A stretch of 64,000 bases of DNA from Symbiodinium natans (GCA_905221605.1 CAJNDS010001557.1:1479501-1543500); one strand, 5' to 3'; shown: positions 1 through 8,555, counted from the stretch's first letter. Numbers and translations are program-made. Notes: generated by a model not told the origin, from the letters alone.

Positions 1-141
1 ATCAACAAATGGGAAGCAGAGTGGACGGACGTGTGGACGCGGTTGGGCCTCGTGGGTTTGGCTGACAACTGCCCGAGTCAGAAGCGCGTCAAAGTGGCAA
101 CTGAGCTACTGAATGCCATCAACAAGGCACGCTCAAAATAG
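1..141 (+). CDS. C-terminal end of an unrecognised protein (partial at window edge)
   Basis: Frame 1 is open from base 1 to TAG at 139-141, giving 46 codons. The segment begins INKWEAEWTDVWTRLG and ends ELLNAINKARSK. It has no start because the gene enters from outside the window. Codon third positions are G/C rich, like the other genes here. The tryptophan-rich stretch matches no family I can name. It lies 300 bp upstream of the ATPase-like ORF on the same strand and could belong to the same mobile unit, but that is inference. Confidence 0.5.
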   Translation: MNKWEAEWTDVWTRLGLVGLADNCPSQKRVKVATELLNAINKARSK

Positions 142-444
142 GGGGGCGCCATTTAGTGGGTGGCAGGTCAGTTTCTTCCTTAGTCGGTACCCACTTGGAG
201 TTTGGGTCTGTAAAGACGACGAAAGAGCAATAGGTTGCAAGCAAGAAAGAAAGTCGCCAGCTATTGCCTTGCACGCTGTTGGAGTGTACAAGCCTTCATA
301 TCTGCTCTTCACGCAAACCCCACATAAACCACACGCGCATCTGCAACAGCACATTTGTCTATGCCGATTCAGTGTTTTCTCAAGTCTTCGTACCATTAGG
401 TTGCGTACCGGCTCTGTTTACTTCGATCGCGTAGCGCGTGTAGC
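142..444. other. Spacer between partial gene and ATPase-like ORF
   Basis: About 300 bp with no telomere repeats and no convincing coding frame. A 178-codon frame that begins at 113 and runs through this stretch has poor codon character and overlaps the better ATPase-like frame from 445, so I treat it as a shadow. Confidence 0.5.
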
Positions 445-2226
445 ATGGAGGACTGCATGGCGGCTTCTCAAGGAACATTCGTCAAATTCTGTCCGGCTCC
501 CGTCTACTCCAAGATCGAAACCGGCGCCTACAGCATCTCCGATCTGCCACTCATGGAGTTGCACGGCAAGGGCAAAAAGTTCAAGGAATTCTTCCAAGCA
601 GTGCATGACGTCACCCCTGCCCAGCAGCAACAAATCCGCGAGGTCATGAACTCAGAGAATCCTCGCCTCGTGGACTTGCCTGCTAATGTACGCCCTGGTG
701 ATGCGGTGAGGCCTGCCATTTGCAGCTCGTCATTGATTCTTCCGCTAACAAGGTTCTGAAGTTCTACCACGCGTCGGTGCCCATAGCTTGGGGCGTTGTG
801 CGGGTTTTCTGCAATGACCAGCCCATGATCATCAATTACAAGATCGCTACCAACTCCGATCGGGTGAAGTGTGCTTTCCTCCACATGTTGGCAAACATTC
901 CTGGCGAGCAGTGGCTAGCTCAGTCCTTGGGCCAAAAGGTCTCTACCAAAGCCGTGAAGTGCAGTGACAAGGATGGTTCTTCATGGGACCCATCGCCAGA
1001 GGAACTGCGACTTGGCATCACCTTCATCAACGAGCATGCCCCGCTCGCTAACGGACACAATGAACAATTCCTCTGGGGGCTACTGAGCGTGCGAGACAAT
1101 GAGACTCCAATCTTCGGATGGCCCATGCACGTGGTCAGCCGAGCTTGGCAGAACCGAAGCGTCGGGAACTCCCAAGCTGAGCCGGAGCACTTCTTCCCAC
1201 TACTTCTTCACGACATCAATGAAACCATCGTGCAAAAGATCCTTCCACTGGTTGTCCCTTCTATGACAATGCACGGGCTACTGCTTCTTGGTCAAGCAGG
1301 GATAGGAAAACTCCCTTGGGCATCATCCTATAGCTCTTGCCCGCCACTACGTGAACACTCGTGGACCTAAAGGTGCTGTTGTCGGCTGGCGCCGATCAAA
1401 GCAGATAGACGGCTTCCGCGAGCGGCCAGGCGAGCTTCATGTTCCGGTTCTCCTCGATGATCCTGTGCCCAGCCGCATGAACTTTGAGGACCTCAAGTCA
1501 TTCCTCGACGTGGGGGAAACATGCTTGGTCGACGCGAGGTACAGGGCTGCAAAGTTCGTCAGGAACCAGACCCGAATCCTCTTGAACAACGAGTGGAACC
1601 CTGAGGCTGAACCTGATCTGCAGTTTCACTCTCAAATTGGATGGGCCGACTTCAAGAAGATGATCTCCACAACTTTCAACGACGCCTCCATGCCTCACTT
1701 GATGGCCATCCTGAAAAGGGCCACAGTCATCCTCGCAGGGAGCAAGGCGGTGTACGTGCACCTCGCCTCGGAACACCAATCGGAGATCATCCATCGGTTT
1801 GAAGGGGGTGGAGTCACAGAGGATTGGCTGTCAACCAAGCACAAGGCCTTCTTCGGCTACTACAAAGACGGTCAGTATGAAAAGTACAAAGGCTTTGAGG
1901 CAGCCTTAGGAGCCGAGGCCACATTCATCGGCGACTTGCTGGCGTCCCCAGAGGAGAAGGAGTACATGAAAAGAGGCGCTACCTACGACTCGTGGGCTGT
2001 CGAGTACGGGTCGTCTCAGGACATCCAGGTGCCGAACCTCGCCACACCTCGCTCCCGTCCTACACCGTCTGCTGTCAGCCCGCTCATCACATCGCCACCT
2101 ACCAAGCTGCACAAGAAGGAGAACGTCACAAACGAGGATGCCACCATGTCGCAGGAACTCAACCGTCTTGTTGACGAACTTGACGGTGATGAAGAGGCCG
2201 CCAGGGAGCTGCGCTCGGACTCCTGA
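445..2226 (+). pseudogene. P-loop ATPase/helicase-like ORF of a probable mobile element, frame broken
   Basis: Three frames together read as one protein of about 590 residues. Part 1 starts at ATG 445 (MEDCMAASQGTFVKF) and runs to 705. Part 2 runs from 726 to about 1306 and ends in a Walker A motif, LLLLGQAGIGK. Part 3 resumes near 1340 (ALARHYVNTRGPKG) and ends at TGA 2224-2226. A Walker B-like segment, HVPVLLDDPV, and an Asn-containing sensor-like stretch, RNQTRILLNNEWN, follow. This order resembles AAA+/SF3-type (Rep-like) helicases; I cannot place it more precisely. The break at 705/726 is removed exactly by a 20-bp GT-AG segment. The break after GIGK needs about one missing and two extra bases, so decay or sequence error is likely. 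It sits just upstream of a transposase-like ORF on the same strand. Confidence 0.6.
706..725 (+). other. Candidate 20-bp mini-intron in the ATPase-like ORF
   Basis: The segment starts GTGAGG and ends TTGCAG. Removing exactly these 20 bases joins the upstream frame (PANVRPGDA) to the downstream frame (LVIDSSANKV) without a stop. The alternative is a simple one-base indel. Confidence 0.3.
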
Positions 2227-2373
2227 GCATACGTGTAGGCTATGAATGTCGTCAGTTCCGAAATTTTGAACTCCATCACCAACACTGATTCGAAAGTCCT
2301 GAGCGTATGAGTAGGCTATGAATGTCGTCAGTTCCGAGATTTTGATCTCTCTCACCAACACTGATTCGAAACA
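2222..2373 (+). repeat. 76-bp tandem duplication between the two ORFs
   Basis: Two head-to-tail copies, 2222-2297 and 2298-2373, both begin CCTGAGC and contain GTAGGCTATGAATGTCGTCA. They differ at a few positions. The first copy contains the stop codon of the ATPase-like ORF, so the duplication arose after or with that gene end. Confidence 0.85.
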
Positions 2374-2468
2374 AGGCCGGCGTTGCGAAACAAGTTCATG
2401 GCTTACTGTGTCTCTCAGTATGTTTCCAGCGCATTACAAAACTATGCAAATGAAGTCTTCCACTGTGT

Positions 2469-3857
2469 GTGTCTGGCAGTCAGTTTTGTAGTTTTGCTTC
2501 AGAAGCTAGACTTCTGCTGTTCTTCTGCCATGGCCCAGAACCAGCTGACTACACCTTTCCTCGTAATGTTTGTCCGGTATGTGAGAAGCATACGCTCCAC
2601 TCCTCACAGGCGCAAGCATGCCAGGCAATCCTCATTGGTTCCGAAAACATAGAGGAGGTGGCCACACATCGAACACGATGCTGGTCGTGCAATTGTACCA
2701 TGCGGCACAACATCCTCATTCTTGGCAAGGAGAATGTGAACTGTATGACTTTCAAGGAACTTGAGAAGTCAGGAGCTATCTTCGTTACGGCCAAAACTGG
2801 GTTCTCCATGAAGTACCTTCGCCTGACTTACCTTAGGCTGATGAGGGCAAAAGTTGCGCCGGGACAGGAAGCTGCCGTCCCTGGTATCTTCCATGATGGT
2901 GATGACCGCATGTTCTGGCGTGATGCCACCACTCGGGACCATTTACTGCATGCCTTAGAAGCATGGGTGATTGCCAAGTCCGATCCCACGAAGGTCATGC
3001 AGTTCAACTACAGCTACCCCGCCAAGCACATGGGCCTCTTGCGCAAAGACCTTGTCTTCCATCCTCTCAAGAACGTCACTGCCCTCGCCTTCGACGGTCA
3101 CTTCGGCATCCACCGAATACTGTGCCCAGAGTCGGAGCCTGCTCGTACAGTCAAGAAGAAGGGCCACCCACGTAAACTCCTCCAGGAACACGAGCGCTCC
3201 TGTTCCTGCAAGTCGAAAGTCATCGAGAGGCTGGCGCTGCCGCAGAGGACAGCGGGATGGCAATTCGTCCTTGATCCCGAGAGTCGCCGTATCATTGCAG
3301 CAGGTGAGCACATCCAAAACGAGCTGCACGAAGATAAGGTGCGACTGCTCGCGAAGGTTCTGGCACTCCCGGGAATGAAGGTCGATTTGCTCCTGCATGA
3401 CGACGCATGCCACTTTGAACAGCACGTGAAGAACAACTATCCCGATGTCTTCAGCGACATCAAGTACTACGTGGTGGACGCCTTTCATGCTCCAAATCAT
3501 AAATGTTCCAAACGTTACTGGACTGGAGCTGTCAAGAGACGCTGCCAGAACGTACGCACAAACATCCCAGAAATTTTCAATGCTTGGATCCGTAGCCTGA
3601 ACTTCTTCTTCAGTTCGTTCATTCCTCATTCGCACAAGTTTTGGGTAGCAGAGGCTTGCAGGTTCTACAATGAGAACCTCAAGGATGTAGCCGTCCACAT
3701 TGGCCGCCGCACGAATGTTGTTGCGCGCCAACAGAGGCAAGGCCCACAAGAAACCAGCTGCTGTCGCAATAAGAAGCCGTCTGCAGCATGCTGTTCCAAG
3801 GCCCAGAAGAAGCCAGCTGCTGCTCGCAAGAAGCCGTCTGCAGCACGTCGTCAGTAA
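2469..3857 (+). CDS. KDZ-like DDE transposase-like protein
   Basis: A 462-codon open frame ends at TAA 3855-3857. The frame opens at GTG, so the true start is uncertain; it may lie at the first ATG inside, or an upstream exon may exist. The N-terminal part has zinc-binding-type cysteine clusters (CPVC, then CWSCNC). Motifs in order match the KDZ (Kyakuja-Dileera-Zisupton) layout: FDGHFGIHR (first Asp), LLHDDACHFEQHVK (second Asp), VVDAFHAPNHKC, then NIPEIFNAWIRSL with the candidate catalytic Glu. The last about 40 residues are a Lys/Pro/Ala-rich tail (KKPAAARKKPSAARRQ), a basic tail I associate with dinoflagellate-type proteins. The family call rests on motif order only. It may form a two-gene unit with the ATPase-like ORF upstream. 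Confidence 0.65.
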   Translation: MSGSQFCSFASEARLLLFFCHGPEPADYTFPRNVCPVCEKHTLHSSQAQACQAILIGSENIEEVATHRTRCWSCNCTMRHNILILGKENVNCMTFKELEKSGAIFVTAKTGFSMKYLRLTYLRLMRAKVAPGQEAAVPGIFHDGDDRMFWRDATTRDHLLHALEAWVIAKSDPTKVMQFNYSYPAKHMGLLRKDLVFHPLKNVTALAFDGHFGIHRILCPESEPARTVKKKGHPRKLLQEHERSCSCKSKVIERLALPQRTAGWQFVLDPESRRIIAAGEHIQNELHEDKVRLLAKVLALPGMKVDLLLHDDACHFEQHVKNNYPDVFSDIKYYVVDAFHAPNHKCSKRYWTGAVKRRCQNVRTNIPEIFNAWIRSLNFFFSSFIPHSHKFWVAEACRFYNENLKDVAVHIGRRTNVVARQQRQGPQETSCCRNKKPSAACCSKAQKKPAAARKKPSAARRQ

Positions 3858-3950
3858 TCCGTACATCTGCTTTGCACTCGCAACAAAATGAACTTCGTCC
3901 AAACCACTGCATCACATTGAAAAAACTCCGCCTCACAACAGTCCCCTCTC

Positions 3951-4178
3951 AAACCCTAAACCCTAAACCCTAAACCCTGAACTCTGAACCCTGAACCCTG
4001 AACCCTGAACCCTGAACCCTGAACCCTGAACCCTGAACCCTGAACCCTGAACCCTGAACCCTAAACCCTAAACCCTAAACCCTAAACCCTATACCCTATA
4101 CCCTAAACCCTAAACCCTAAACCCTAAACCCTAAACCCTAAACCCTAAACCCTAAACCCAGACCCTAAACCCTAAACA
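3951..4178 (-). repeat. Telomere-like array, CCCTAAA orientation
   Basis: About 32 heptamers read CCCTAAA on the + strand, with an internal homogeneous block of the variant CCCTGAA (about 3978-4060). This is the first array in the window; everything before it lacks the repeat. Confidence 0.97.
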
Positions 4179-4193
4179 CCCTGACCAGCCCAG

Positions 4194-4290
4194 GCTGCTG
4201 GATGGTCGGCAGCGTCTCGGGCGACTGGATCAACTGCCCGGCCGCCGTGGCGACGCAGCTGGGAGACCTCAGCACCTTGGATGGGGCTCG
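4194..4290 (+). CDS. Chain A candidate exon 1
   Basis: Lies between a CCCTAAA array ending in CCCAG and a downstream GTTTAGGG array. The open frame enters with 2 bases and leaves with 2 (CG). It reads CWMVGSVSGDWINCPAAVAT and continues QLGDLSTLDGA. Third positions are almost all G or C. The next exon supplies one base, making CG+G (Arg). The product is not recognised. Confidence 0.55.
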
Positions 4291-4367
4291 GTTTAGGGTT
4301 TAGGGTTTAGGGTTTAGGGTTTAGGGTTTAGGGTTTAGGGTTTAGGGTTTAGGGTTTAGGGTTTAGG
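4291..4367 (+). repeat. Telomere-like array, TTTAGGG orientation
   Basis: About 11 near-perfect TTTAGGG units. The first GT abuts the preceding coding segment, so it could serve as a 5' splice site. Confidence 0.97.
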
Positions 4368-4719
4368 AGCACTAACCCTACTATTTGCTAAAGAACCCCC
4401 CAAAAAGCTTAAAGATCATAATCCCTATATTAGTGAAGGAAAAAAAGAGATTCGCAAAAAGCCCTGATAATCGTGTAACCGAGTAATTCATACGAGTGCC
4501 AAGAAAAGTTCTGCAAAGGGCGCTCAATAAAGTGCGAAATCCTACATTGTCCTACATCCAAGATTCGAATGAAAAATGGGTGCACGTAAAAACCGCCCCC
4601 CAAGAGGCCCGTATTAATGTGGTGTGGTCTCGAAACTGTAAGGTCCTATATGCCCAAACCCTCAGACCGTAAAAAGCCACAACCCTACAAGTCCAACACT
4701 CCAGGCACTCAAAGTTCTG
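4368..4719. other. Non-coding filler between two opposed arrays
   Basis: About 350 bp of AT-leaning unique sequence between a TTTAGGG array and a CCCTAAA array. No coding frame or known element was seen. It is probably the interior of an intron. Confidence 0.5.
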
Positions 4720-4821
4720 TAACCCTAAACCCTAAACCCTAAACCCTAAACCCTAAACCCTAAACCCTAAACCCTAAACCCTAAACCCTAAACCCTAAAC
4801 CCTAAACCCTAAACCCTAAAC
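4720..4821 (-). repeat. Telomere-like array, CCCTAAA orientation
   Basis: About 14 near-perfect CCCTAAA units immediately upstream of the next coding-like segment. Confidence 0.97.
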
Positions 4822-4831
4822 AAACCAAAAG

Positions 4832-4926
4832 GCCCTCATGTGCCTGGACACTGGAAGCTTGGTTTCAAACACGTCGCAAGGCCCTGAGGCGAGCTGCGGA
4901 GCAAGAAAGCGTATCCCAACCAGAGT
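4832..4926 (+). CDS. Chain A candidate exon 2
   Basis: Starts after AAAAG and ends before GTAGGGTTCAGGG. It enters with 1 base and leaves with 1. The open frame reads PSCAWTLEAWFQTRRKALRR, then AAEQESVSQPE. The phase fits exon 1. Another frame of this stretch is also open to a stop, so the choice rests on phase and codon quality. Confidence 0.45.
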
Positions 4927-5034
4927 GTAGGGTTCAGGGTTCAGGGTTCAGGGTTCAGGGTTTAGGGTTCAGGGTTTAGGGTTTAGGGTTTAGGGTTTAG
5001 CGTTTAGCGTTTAGGGTTTAGGGTTTAGGGTTTT
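4927..5034 (+). repeat. Telomere-like array (TTCAGGG then TTTAGGG)
   Basis: Begins with several units of the variant TTCAGGG, then passes to TTTAGGG with a few TTTAGCG units. Confidence 0.95.
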
Positions 5035-5085
5035 AGGTAACCCGACACCTTGCTAAGCATGAGGGCCTATATTCCACCCCTGCAG

Positions 5086-5130
5086 TTCGGACATCACCAC
5101 ACCCTTCGCCCCATCTGTCTAGACAAAGCG
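5086..5130 (+). CDS. Chain A possible small exon 3
   Basis: Forty-five bases between CCCCTGCAG and GTTTAGGG. It enters with 2 bases and leaves with 1, compatible with both neighbours. It is Ser/Pro rich and short, so chance is a serious alternative. Confidence 0.25.
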
Positions 5131-5176
5131 GTTTAGGGCTTAGGGTTTAGGGCTTAGGGTTTAGGGTTTAGGGTTG
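5131..5176 (+). repeat. Telomere-like array, TTTAGGG with GCTTAGG variants
   Basis: About six units in alternating TTTAGGG and TTAGGGC forms. Confidence 0.9.
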
Positions 5177-5278
5177 TACACATGTCCACCTCAACTCTAA
5201 CGCCCTTAAGGGTTTCAGGGGCTTAAAGGTTTTTGAGCGCATGAGGGCCTCAGGGTTTTAAGGAGCCCTATAAGCCCT

Positions 5279-5394
5279 AGACCCCAAACCCTACACCCTC
5301 AACCCTACACCCTAAACCCCACACCCTACACCCTACACCCTACACCCTACACCCTACACCCTACACCCTACACCCTACACCCTAAACCCTACAC
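5279..5394 (-). repeat. Variant telomere-like array (CCCTACA)
   Basis: A homogeneous block of CCCTACA units with some CCCTAAA at the edges. It shows local spread of one variant. Confidence 0.92.
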
Positions 5395-5405
5395 TGCACC
5401 CCGAG

Positions 5406-5472
5406 GCACGGGATCCGGCAGCCAGCTTGAGCTCGGCTTTTGCAAGTCGGTCCCGTGGCTTCTTACAAGGGG
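5406..5472 (+). CDS. Chain A candidate exon 4
   Basis: Follows the CCCTACA array after CCCCGAG and is followed by GTTTAGGG. It enters with 2 bases and leaves with 2. The open frame reads TGSGSQLELGFCKSVPWLL. Phase agrees with exon 3. The product is not recognised. Confidence 0.4.
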
Positions 5473-5560
5473 GTTTAGGGGTTTAGGGTTTCGGGTTTAG
5501 GGTTAAGGGTTTAGGGTTTACATTTAGGGTTCAGGGCTTTGGGTTTAGGCGGAGCAATCA
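5473..5560 (+). repeat. Degenerate TTTAGGG array
   Basis: TTTAGGG units mixed with TTTCGGG, TTAAGGG and TTCAGGG variants directly after candidate exon 4. Confidence 0.85.
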
Positions 5561-5595
5561 TGGGCCATGTAGGAATTGGGTACCCTAAACCCAAG

Positions 5596-5653
5596 CGGGG
5601 GGAGGTGGCAGGGCAAAACAGCCTGCAAAAATCAGGGGCCATGTTGTAATGGG
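5596..5653 (+). CDS. Chain A possible exon 5
   Basis: After ACCCTAAACCCAAG, an open stretch enters with 1 base and leaves in phase 0 before GTCACC (GRWQGKTACKNQGPCCNG). The implied next intron is only 41 bp. Weak codon character makes this tentative. Confidence 0.22.
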
Positions 5654-5694
5654 GTCACCACCCGAAGCCCTAAGAAACAGCTCTAATTCAACAG

Positions 5695-5759
5695 GATGAA
5701 CGCACACATACTCCGCATGCAGATGCGAGCTCGTCGCCTCGTCGCCAGCACATCATGAG
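5695..5759 (+). CDS. Chain A candidate exon 6
   Basis: Lies between TTCAACAG and GTTTGGGG. In phase 0 it reads DERTHTPHADASSSPRRQHI and leaves with 2 bases. Read with 1 entering base it gives MNAHILRMQMRARRLVAST followed by a stop. Phase cannot decide alone, so this could instead be a terminal exon. Confidence 0.3.
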
Positions 5760-6036
5760 GTTTGGGGTTGCGGTTTTGGGTAGTCGGGGTTCGGGGCTTA
5801 GGAATCTCAAGTACAGGAGCAGCGTATGATTCAGGGTCCTAGGGTCTTGAGGATTTGAATCCGGCTCACGAAATTTCTGGGACATAGAGAGCCCTTCATA
5901 GGCAGATCTTTTGGCGCCAAATTCACTATTCACCTTGAAACTGGGATCACGTACCCTACGCTACTATAAGGGTTTCAGGTGCAAGGGCCAAACATCTCTT
6001 TGAAGTTTATTCAGTCCGGCAAAAGACACCGCGTAG

Positions 6037-6119
6037 ATGGCTCCCTGTGCGTTCGCAGTTGCATTGTTTTGGAATTCACGGTATGGATGAACCCCAAGGC
6101 TCTCTAACTCCCCCATGCG
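6037..6119 (+). CDS. Chain A candidate exon 7 (may begin at 5979)
   Basis: Ends at CATGC before GGTTTAGGG. The frame WLPVRSQLHCFGIHGMDEPQ is open back to 5979, after GGGTTTCAG, where it adds ARAKHLFEVYSVRQKTPRR. The other two frames are closed, so coding is likely. Only the later start (AG at 6035-6036) fits the phase of the exon before it; the long version would need another partner. It leaves with 1 base. Confidence 0.5.
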
Positions 6120-6202
6120 GTTTAGGGTTGAGGGTTTTAGGGTTTTAGGGGTTTAGGGTTTAGGGTTTTGGGGTCTAGGGTCCCCCCCCCCCCCCCCCCC
6201 CC
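6120..6202 (+). repeat. Degenerate TTTAGGG array followed by a C21 tract
   Basis: Irregular TTTTAGGG/TTTAGGG units run to 6181, then 21 consecutive C residues at 6182-6202. Confidence 0.9.
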
Positions 6203-6220
6203 GCTTTACAATCCATGCAG

Positions 6221-6291
6221 GTGAAAGGCTGGATGCACGATGGCGGCCGTGGTCAGCTGCTTGCAACCAGGGCCCAAGCATCTTGGCTGTG
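6221..6291 (+). CDS. Chain A candidate exon 8
   Basis: Starts after CCATGCAG, with 2 entering bases that complete the codon left by exon 7. The open frame reads ERLDARWRPWSAACNQGPSI and ends in phase 0 before GTATTAAC. The fit on both sides is consistent. Confidence 0.4.
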
Positions 6292-6295
6292 GTAT

Positions 6296-6725
6296 TAACT
6301 TGGGATACCCAAAACCCTCAACCCCAAGAACCCCAAACTCCGCGACACTGCTGTTCCCCTAAACCCTAAACCTTCAACCCCTAAACCCACAAACCCTGCA
6401 AACACCAAGGTTAAACATCTGGCGCTCTAGGAGAACCAGCCAGCAAGAAACCTCTAACCCTTCAACAAGAAAGCCAGGAGCTCCAAACCCAGGCTCCCTA
6501 AGCCATAAACCCTGGAGCCTAAACCCACTGCTCCCCAAACCCTAAGCCCTTGAACCGCAAACCCTAAGCCCCCAGCCCCCCCTAAGAACCCTAAAACCCT
6601 AAACCACAAGCCCCCTGAACCCTGAACCCTGAACCCGAAACCTTGAAACCCCTAAGCCCTAAACCCTAAACCCTAAACCCTAAACCCTAAACCCTAAACC
6701 CTAAACCCTAAACCCAAATCTCCAA
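6296..6725 (-). repeat. Long degenerate CCCTAAA tract with a pure core
   Basis: Decayed units (CCCCAAG, CCCTAAG, CCCTGAA) with unique fragments in between. A pure CCCTAAA core lies at about 6655-6714. Confidence 0.88.
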
Positions 6726-6738
6726 CCCTTGAACCGAG

Positions 6739-6820
6739 CAGCCTCATGATCAACTCGAGGATACCAACGCTGACGAAACCGCCCCCCGAGTGTACTTGGA
6801 TGGCCGCCGGCCTGCAGTCG
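6739..6820 (+). CDS. Chain A candidate exon 9
   Basis: Lies between CCGAG and a GTTTAGGG array. It enters in phase 0 and leaves with 1 base. It reads QPHDQLEDTNADETAPRVYL, then DGRRPAV. Codon choice is strongly G/C-ending. Exon 8 ends in phase 0, so the pair agrees. Confidence 0.55.
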
Positions 6821-6967
6821 GTTTAGGGTTCAGGGTTCAGGGTTCAGGGTTCAGGGTTCAGGGTTCAGGGTTCAGGGTTCAGGGTTCAGGGTTTAGGGTT
6901 TAGGGTTTAGGGTTTAGGGTTTAGGGTTTAGGGTTTAGGGTTTAGGGTTTAGGGTTTAGGGTTTAGA
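6821..6967 (+). repeat. Telomere-like array (TTCAGGG block then TTTAGGG)
   Basis: About nine TTCAGGG units followed by about eleven TTTAGGG units. The switch is sharp. Confidence 0.97.
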
Positions 6968-7318
6968 GCTGTACTAGGTTTTGGGTTTTGGGTTTGGGTT
7001 TTAAGGCTAAAGGGTTCCAAGTTTTAGGCACAATTAGGGCTGAGGCTTTCAGGGTTTGGGTTCTGGCTTTGGGGCTTCGGGCCTGTGCGCCTCCCCTTCC
7101 TAACTGCCCCTGAAGACGACCTATCAGGACACCTTACTGGGGGATTTAGGGGTACAGGGCAGGTTGAAGGGGGGCTTGCAAATCTTGGCTTAAGGCCTCC
7201 TCAACTTAACCCCTCTGGGGCTTCTCCGAATCTCAAGTTGGGCAACTTGAGACTCCCAATCCTTCAAGTTGCGCATCCCAAGGTCCCAAATAAGGGGCCC
7301 TGAGGCTTTAAGGGAACC
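6968..7318. other. Filler with no convincing gene
   Basis: Unique sequence with decayed heptamers. A 72-codon open frame at 7085-7303 has no recognisable motif and poor codon character. Confidence 0.5.
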
Positions 7319-7393
7319 TTCCCTAAACCCTAAACCCTAAGCCCTAAACCCTAAACCCTAAACCCTAAACCCTAAACCCTAAACCCTAAACCT
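7319..7393 (-). repeat. Telomere-like array, CCCTAAA orientation
   Basis: About ten units, nearly perfect. Confidence 0.96.
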
Positions 7394-7666
7394 TGTTGGG
7401 GTGTGTGTTATGGGTACTCGGGGGGCACGAGCCCCTGACTCGCAACGCCAGAGAAGTACTTCTAACTACCAATGACCAGTCCCCACTGGCAATGAAACTA
7501 AATGGATGCTACTTGCCAACTGTTAGCCTACCTAGCCACCTGGCTGCCACCACCACTACGACTACGACTACCCTTTTGCTTATTCTTATCTTCAGAATGC
7601 TAAACATGATTCTTGCTACTACCCTAAACCCTAAGCCCTAGCTTTGAGACCAGAAATCTCCTGGAG

Positions 7667-7770
7667 GTTGGGCGGATGAGGGTGGGGGCCCCTACAGACT
7701 GACCGTGGCCGTGGCCTCGACGACATGGCAGCTTCGGGCCCCCGAGGAGTTCGCGTGCCTTGGAGAATGA
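7667..7770 (+). CDS. Chain A candidate terminal exon
   Basis: Starts after CTCCTGGAG with 2 entering bases, matching the 1 base left by exon 9. It reads WADEGGGPYRLTVAVASTTW, then QLRAPEEFACLGE and TGA at 7768-7770, just before a TTTAGGG/TTTGGGG array. Good codon bias over 33 codons makes it one of the stronger segments. If complete, chain A encodes roughly 260 residues of an unidentified protein whose 5' end is not visible. Confidence 0.55.
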
Positions 7771-7771
7771 G

Positions 7772-7918
7772 AGGGTTTAGGGTTTGGGGTTTAGGGTTTG
7801 GGGTTTAGGGTTTAGGGTTTGGGGCTAGGGTTTGGGGTTTAGGGTTTGGGGTTTAGGGTTTGGGGTTTAGGGTTTAGGGTTGGGGGTTAAGGGTTTGGGG
7901 TTTAGGGTGTAGGGTTTG
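7772..7918 (+). repeat. Alternating TTTAGGG / TTTGGGG array
   Basis: A higher-order pattern of TTTAGGG and TTTGGGG dimers repeated about ten times. Confidence 0.95.
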
Positions 7919-8255
7919 CCCGCTGGGGTTCAAGGGGATTCTAAAGGTTTTGCCCTCAATGCCAGAACCTTGAAGCCGGTGAGTCTGGGCCCTCAGGGGT
8001 TGCAAATGGGTTAAAGAGGTAGGCGTGCATCAGCTGCAAGGAACACGCCATGCTCCCGACCCAAAAGGGACGCCACAGTTGACGAAGCACACAAAAGCAA
8101 CCCATTAGGGTTCAGGGTTGAGAGTTTAGGGTGGTTTAGGGTTTAGGGGGTTTCTCTAGATTTCCGTGCAAGAGGAACGCACGGCCGCCTGAAAACCCCG
8201 AAAGCAGAGGACCCATAGGCTCTTTAGACCCCACAAAGCCACAAAGCCTTAAACT

Positions 8256-8353
8256 CGGTTTTTCGGGTTTAGGGCTTAGGGGTTTAGGGTTTGAGGGTTT
8301 TTTGGGCTTAGGGTTGAACCCTAAACCCTAAACCCTAAACCCCAAACCCTAAG
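8256..8353. repeat. Opposed degenerate arrays, TTTAGGG then CCCTAAA
   Basis: TTTAGGG-type units to about 8310 meet CCCTAAA units at 8317-8353 almost head to head, with only a few bases of filler. Confidence 0.85.
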
Positions 8354-8362
8354 CCTGCGCAG

Positions 8363-8456
8363 GGGGCCGAGGGAGCCGGGGGTGGCCTTCACGGGCACGC
8401 GCGGGGAGCGGCCCCGCGACAAGGCCGCGCGCCAAGCCCTGACTATAGGGCCCAGA
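8363..8456 (+). CDS. Candidate exon (isolated)
   Basis: After CCTGCGCAG and before GTGAGTTTTT, a consensus-like 5' splice site. It enters with 1 base and ends in phase 0. It reads GPREPGVAFTGTRGERPRDK, then AARQALTIGPR. Very GC rich, with mostly G/C third positions. No partner was assigned. Confidence 0.45.
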
Positions 8457-8460
8457 GTGA

Positions 8461-8555
8461 GTTTTTAGGTTTTTAGGTATTTAGGGTTTTAGGGTTTTGG
8501 GGTTTAGGGTTTGGGGTTTAGGGTTTAGGGTTTAGGGTTTTAGGGTTTAGGGTTT
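8461..8555 (+). repeat. TTTAGGG array joined directly to AT-rich DNA
   Basis: Mixed TTTTAGG and TTTAGGG units end in TTTAGGGTTTATATTTAAAGG, where base composition changes abruptly. Confidence 0.93.

Noticed and set aside
113-649. 178-codon open frame near the left edge
   Set aside because: Poor codon character, and its second half overlaps the better-supported ATPase-like frame starting at 445.
3951-4178. A true chromosome end
   Set aside because: Arrays of both orientations alternate throughout and unique sequence continues on both sides, so these are interstitial.
5815-5900. tRNA-like GGATTCAAATCC on the - strand
   Set aside because: The T-stem pairs over only about three base pairs and no matching acceptor or anticodon arms are found.
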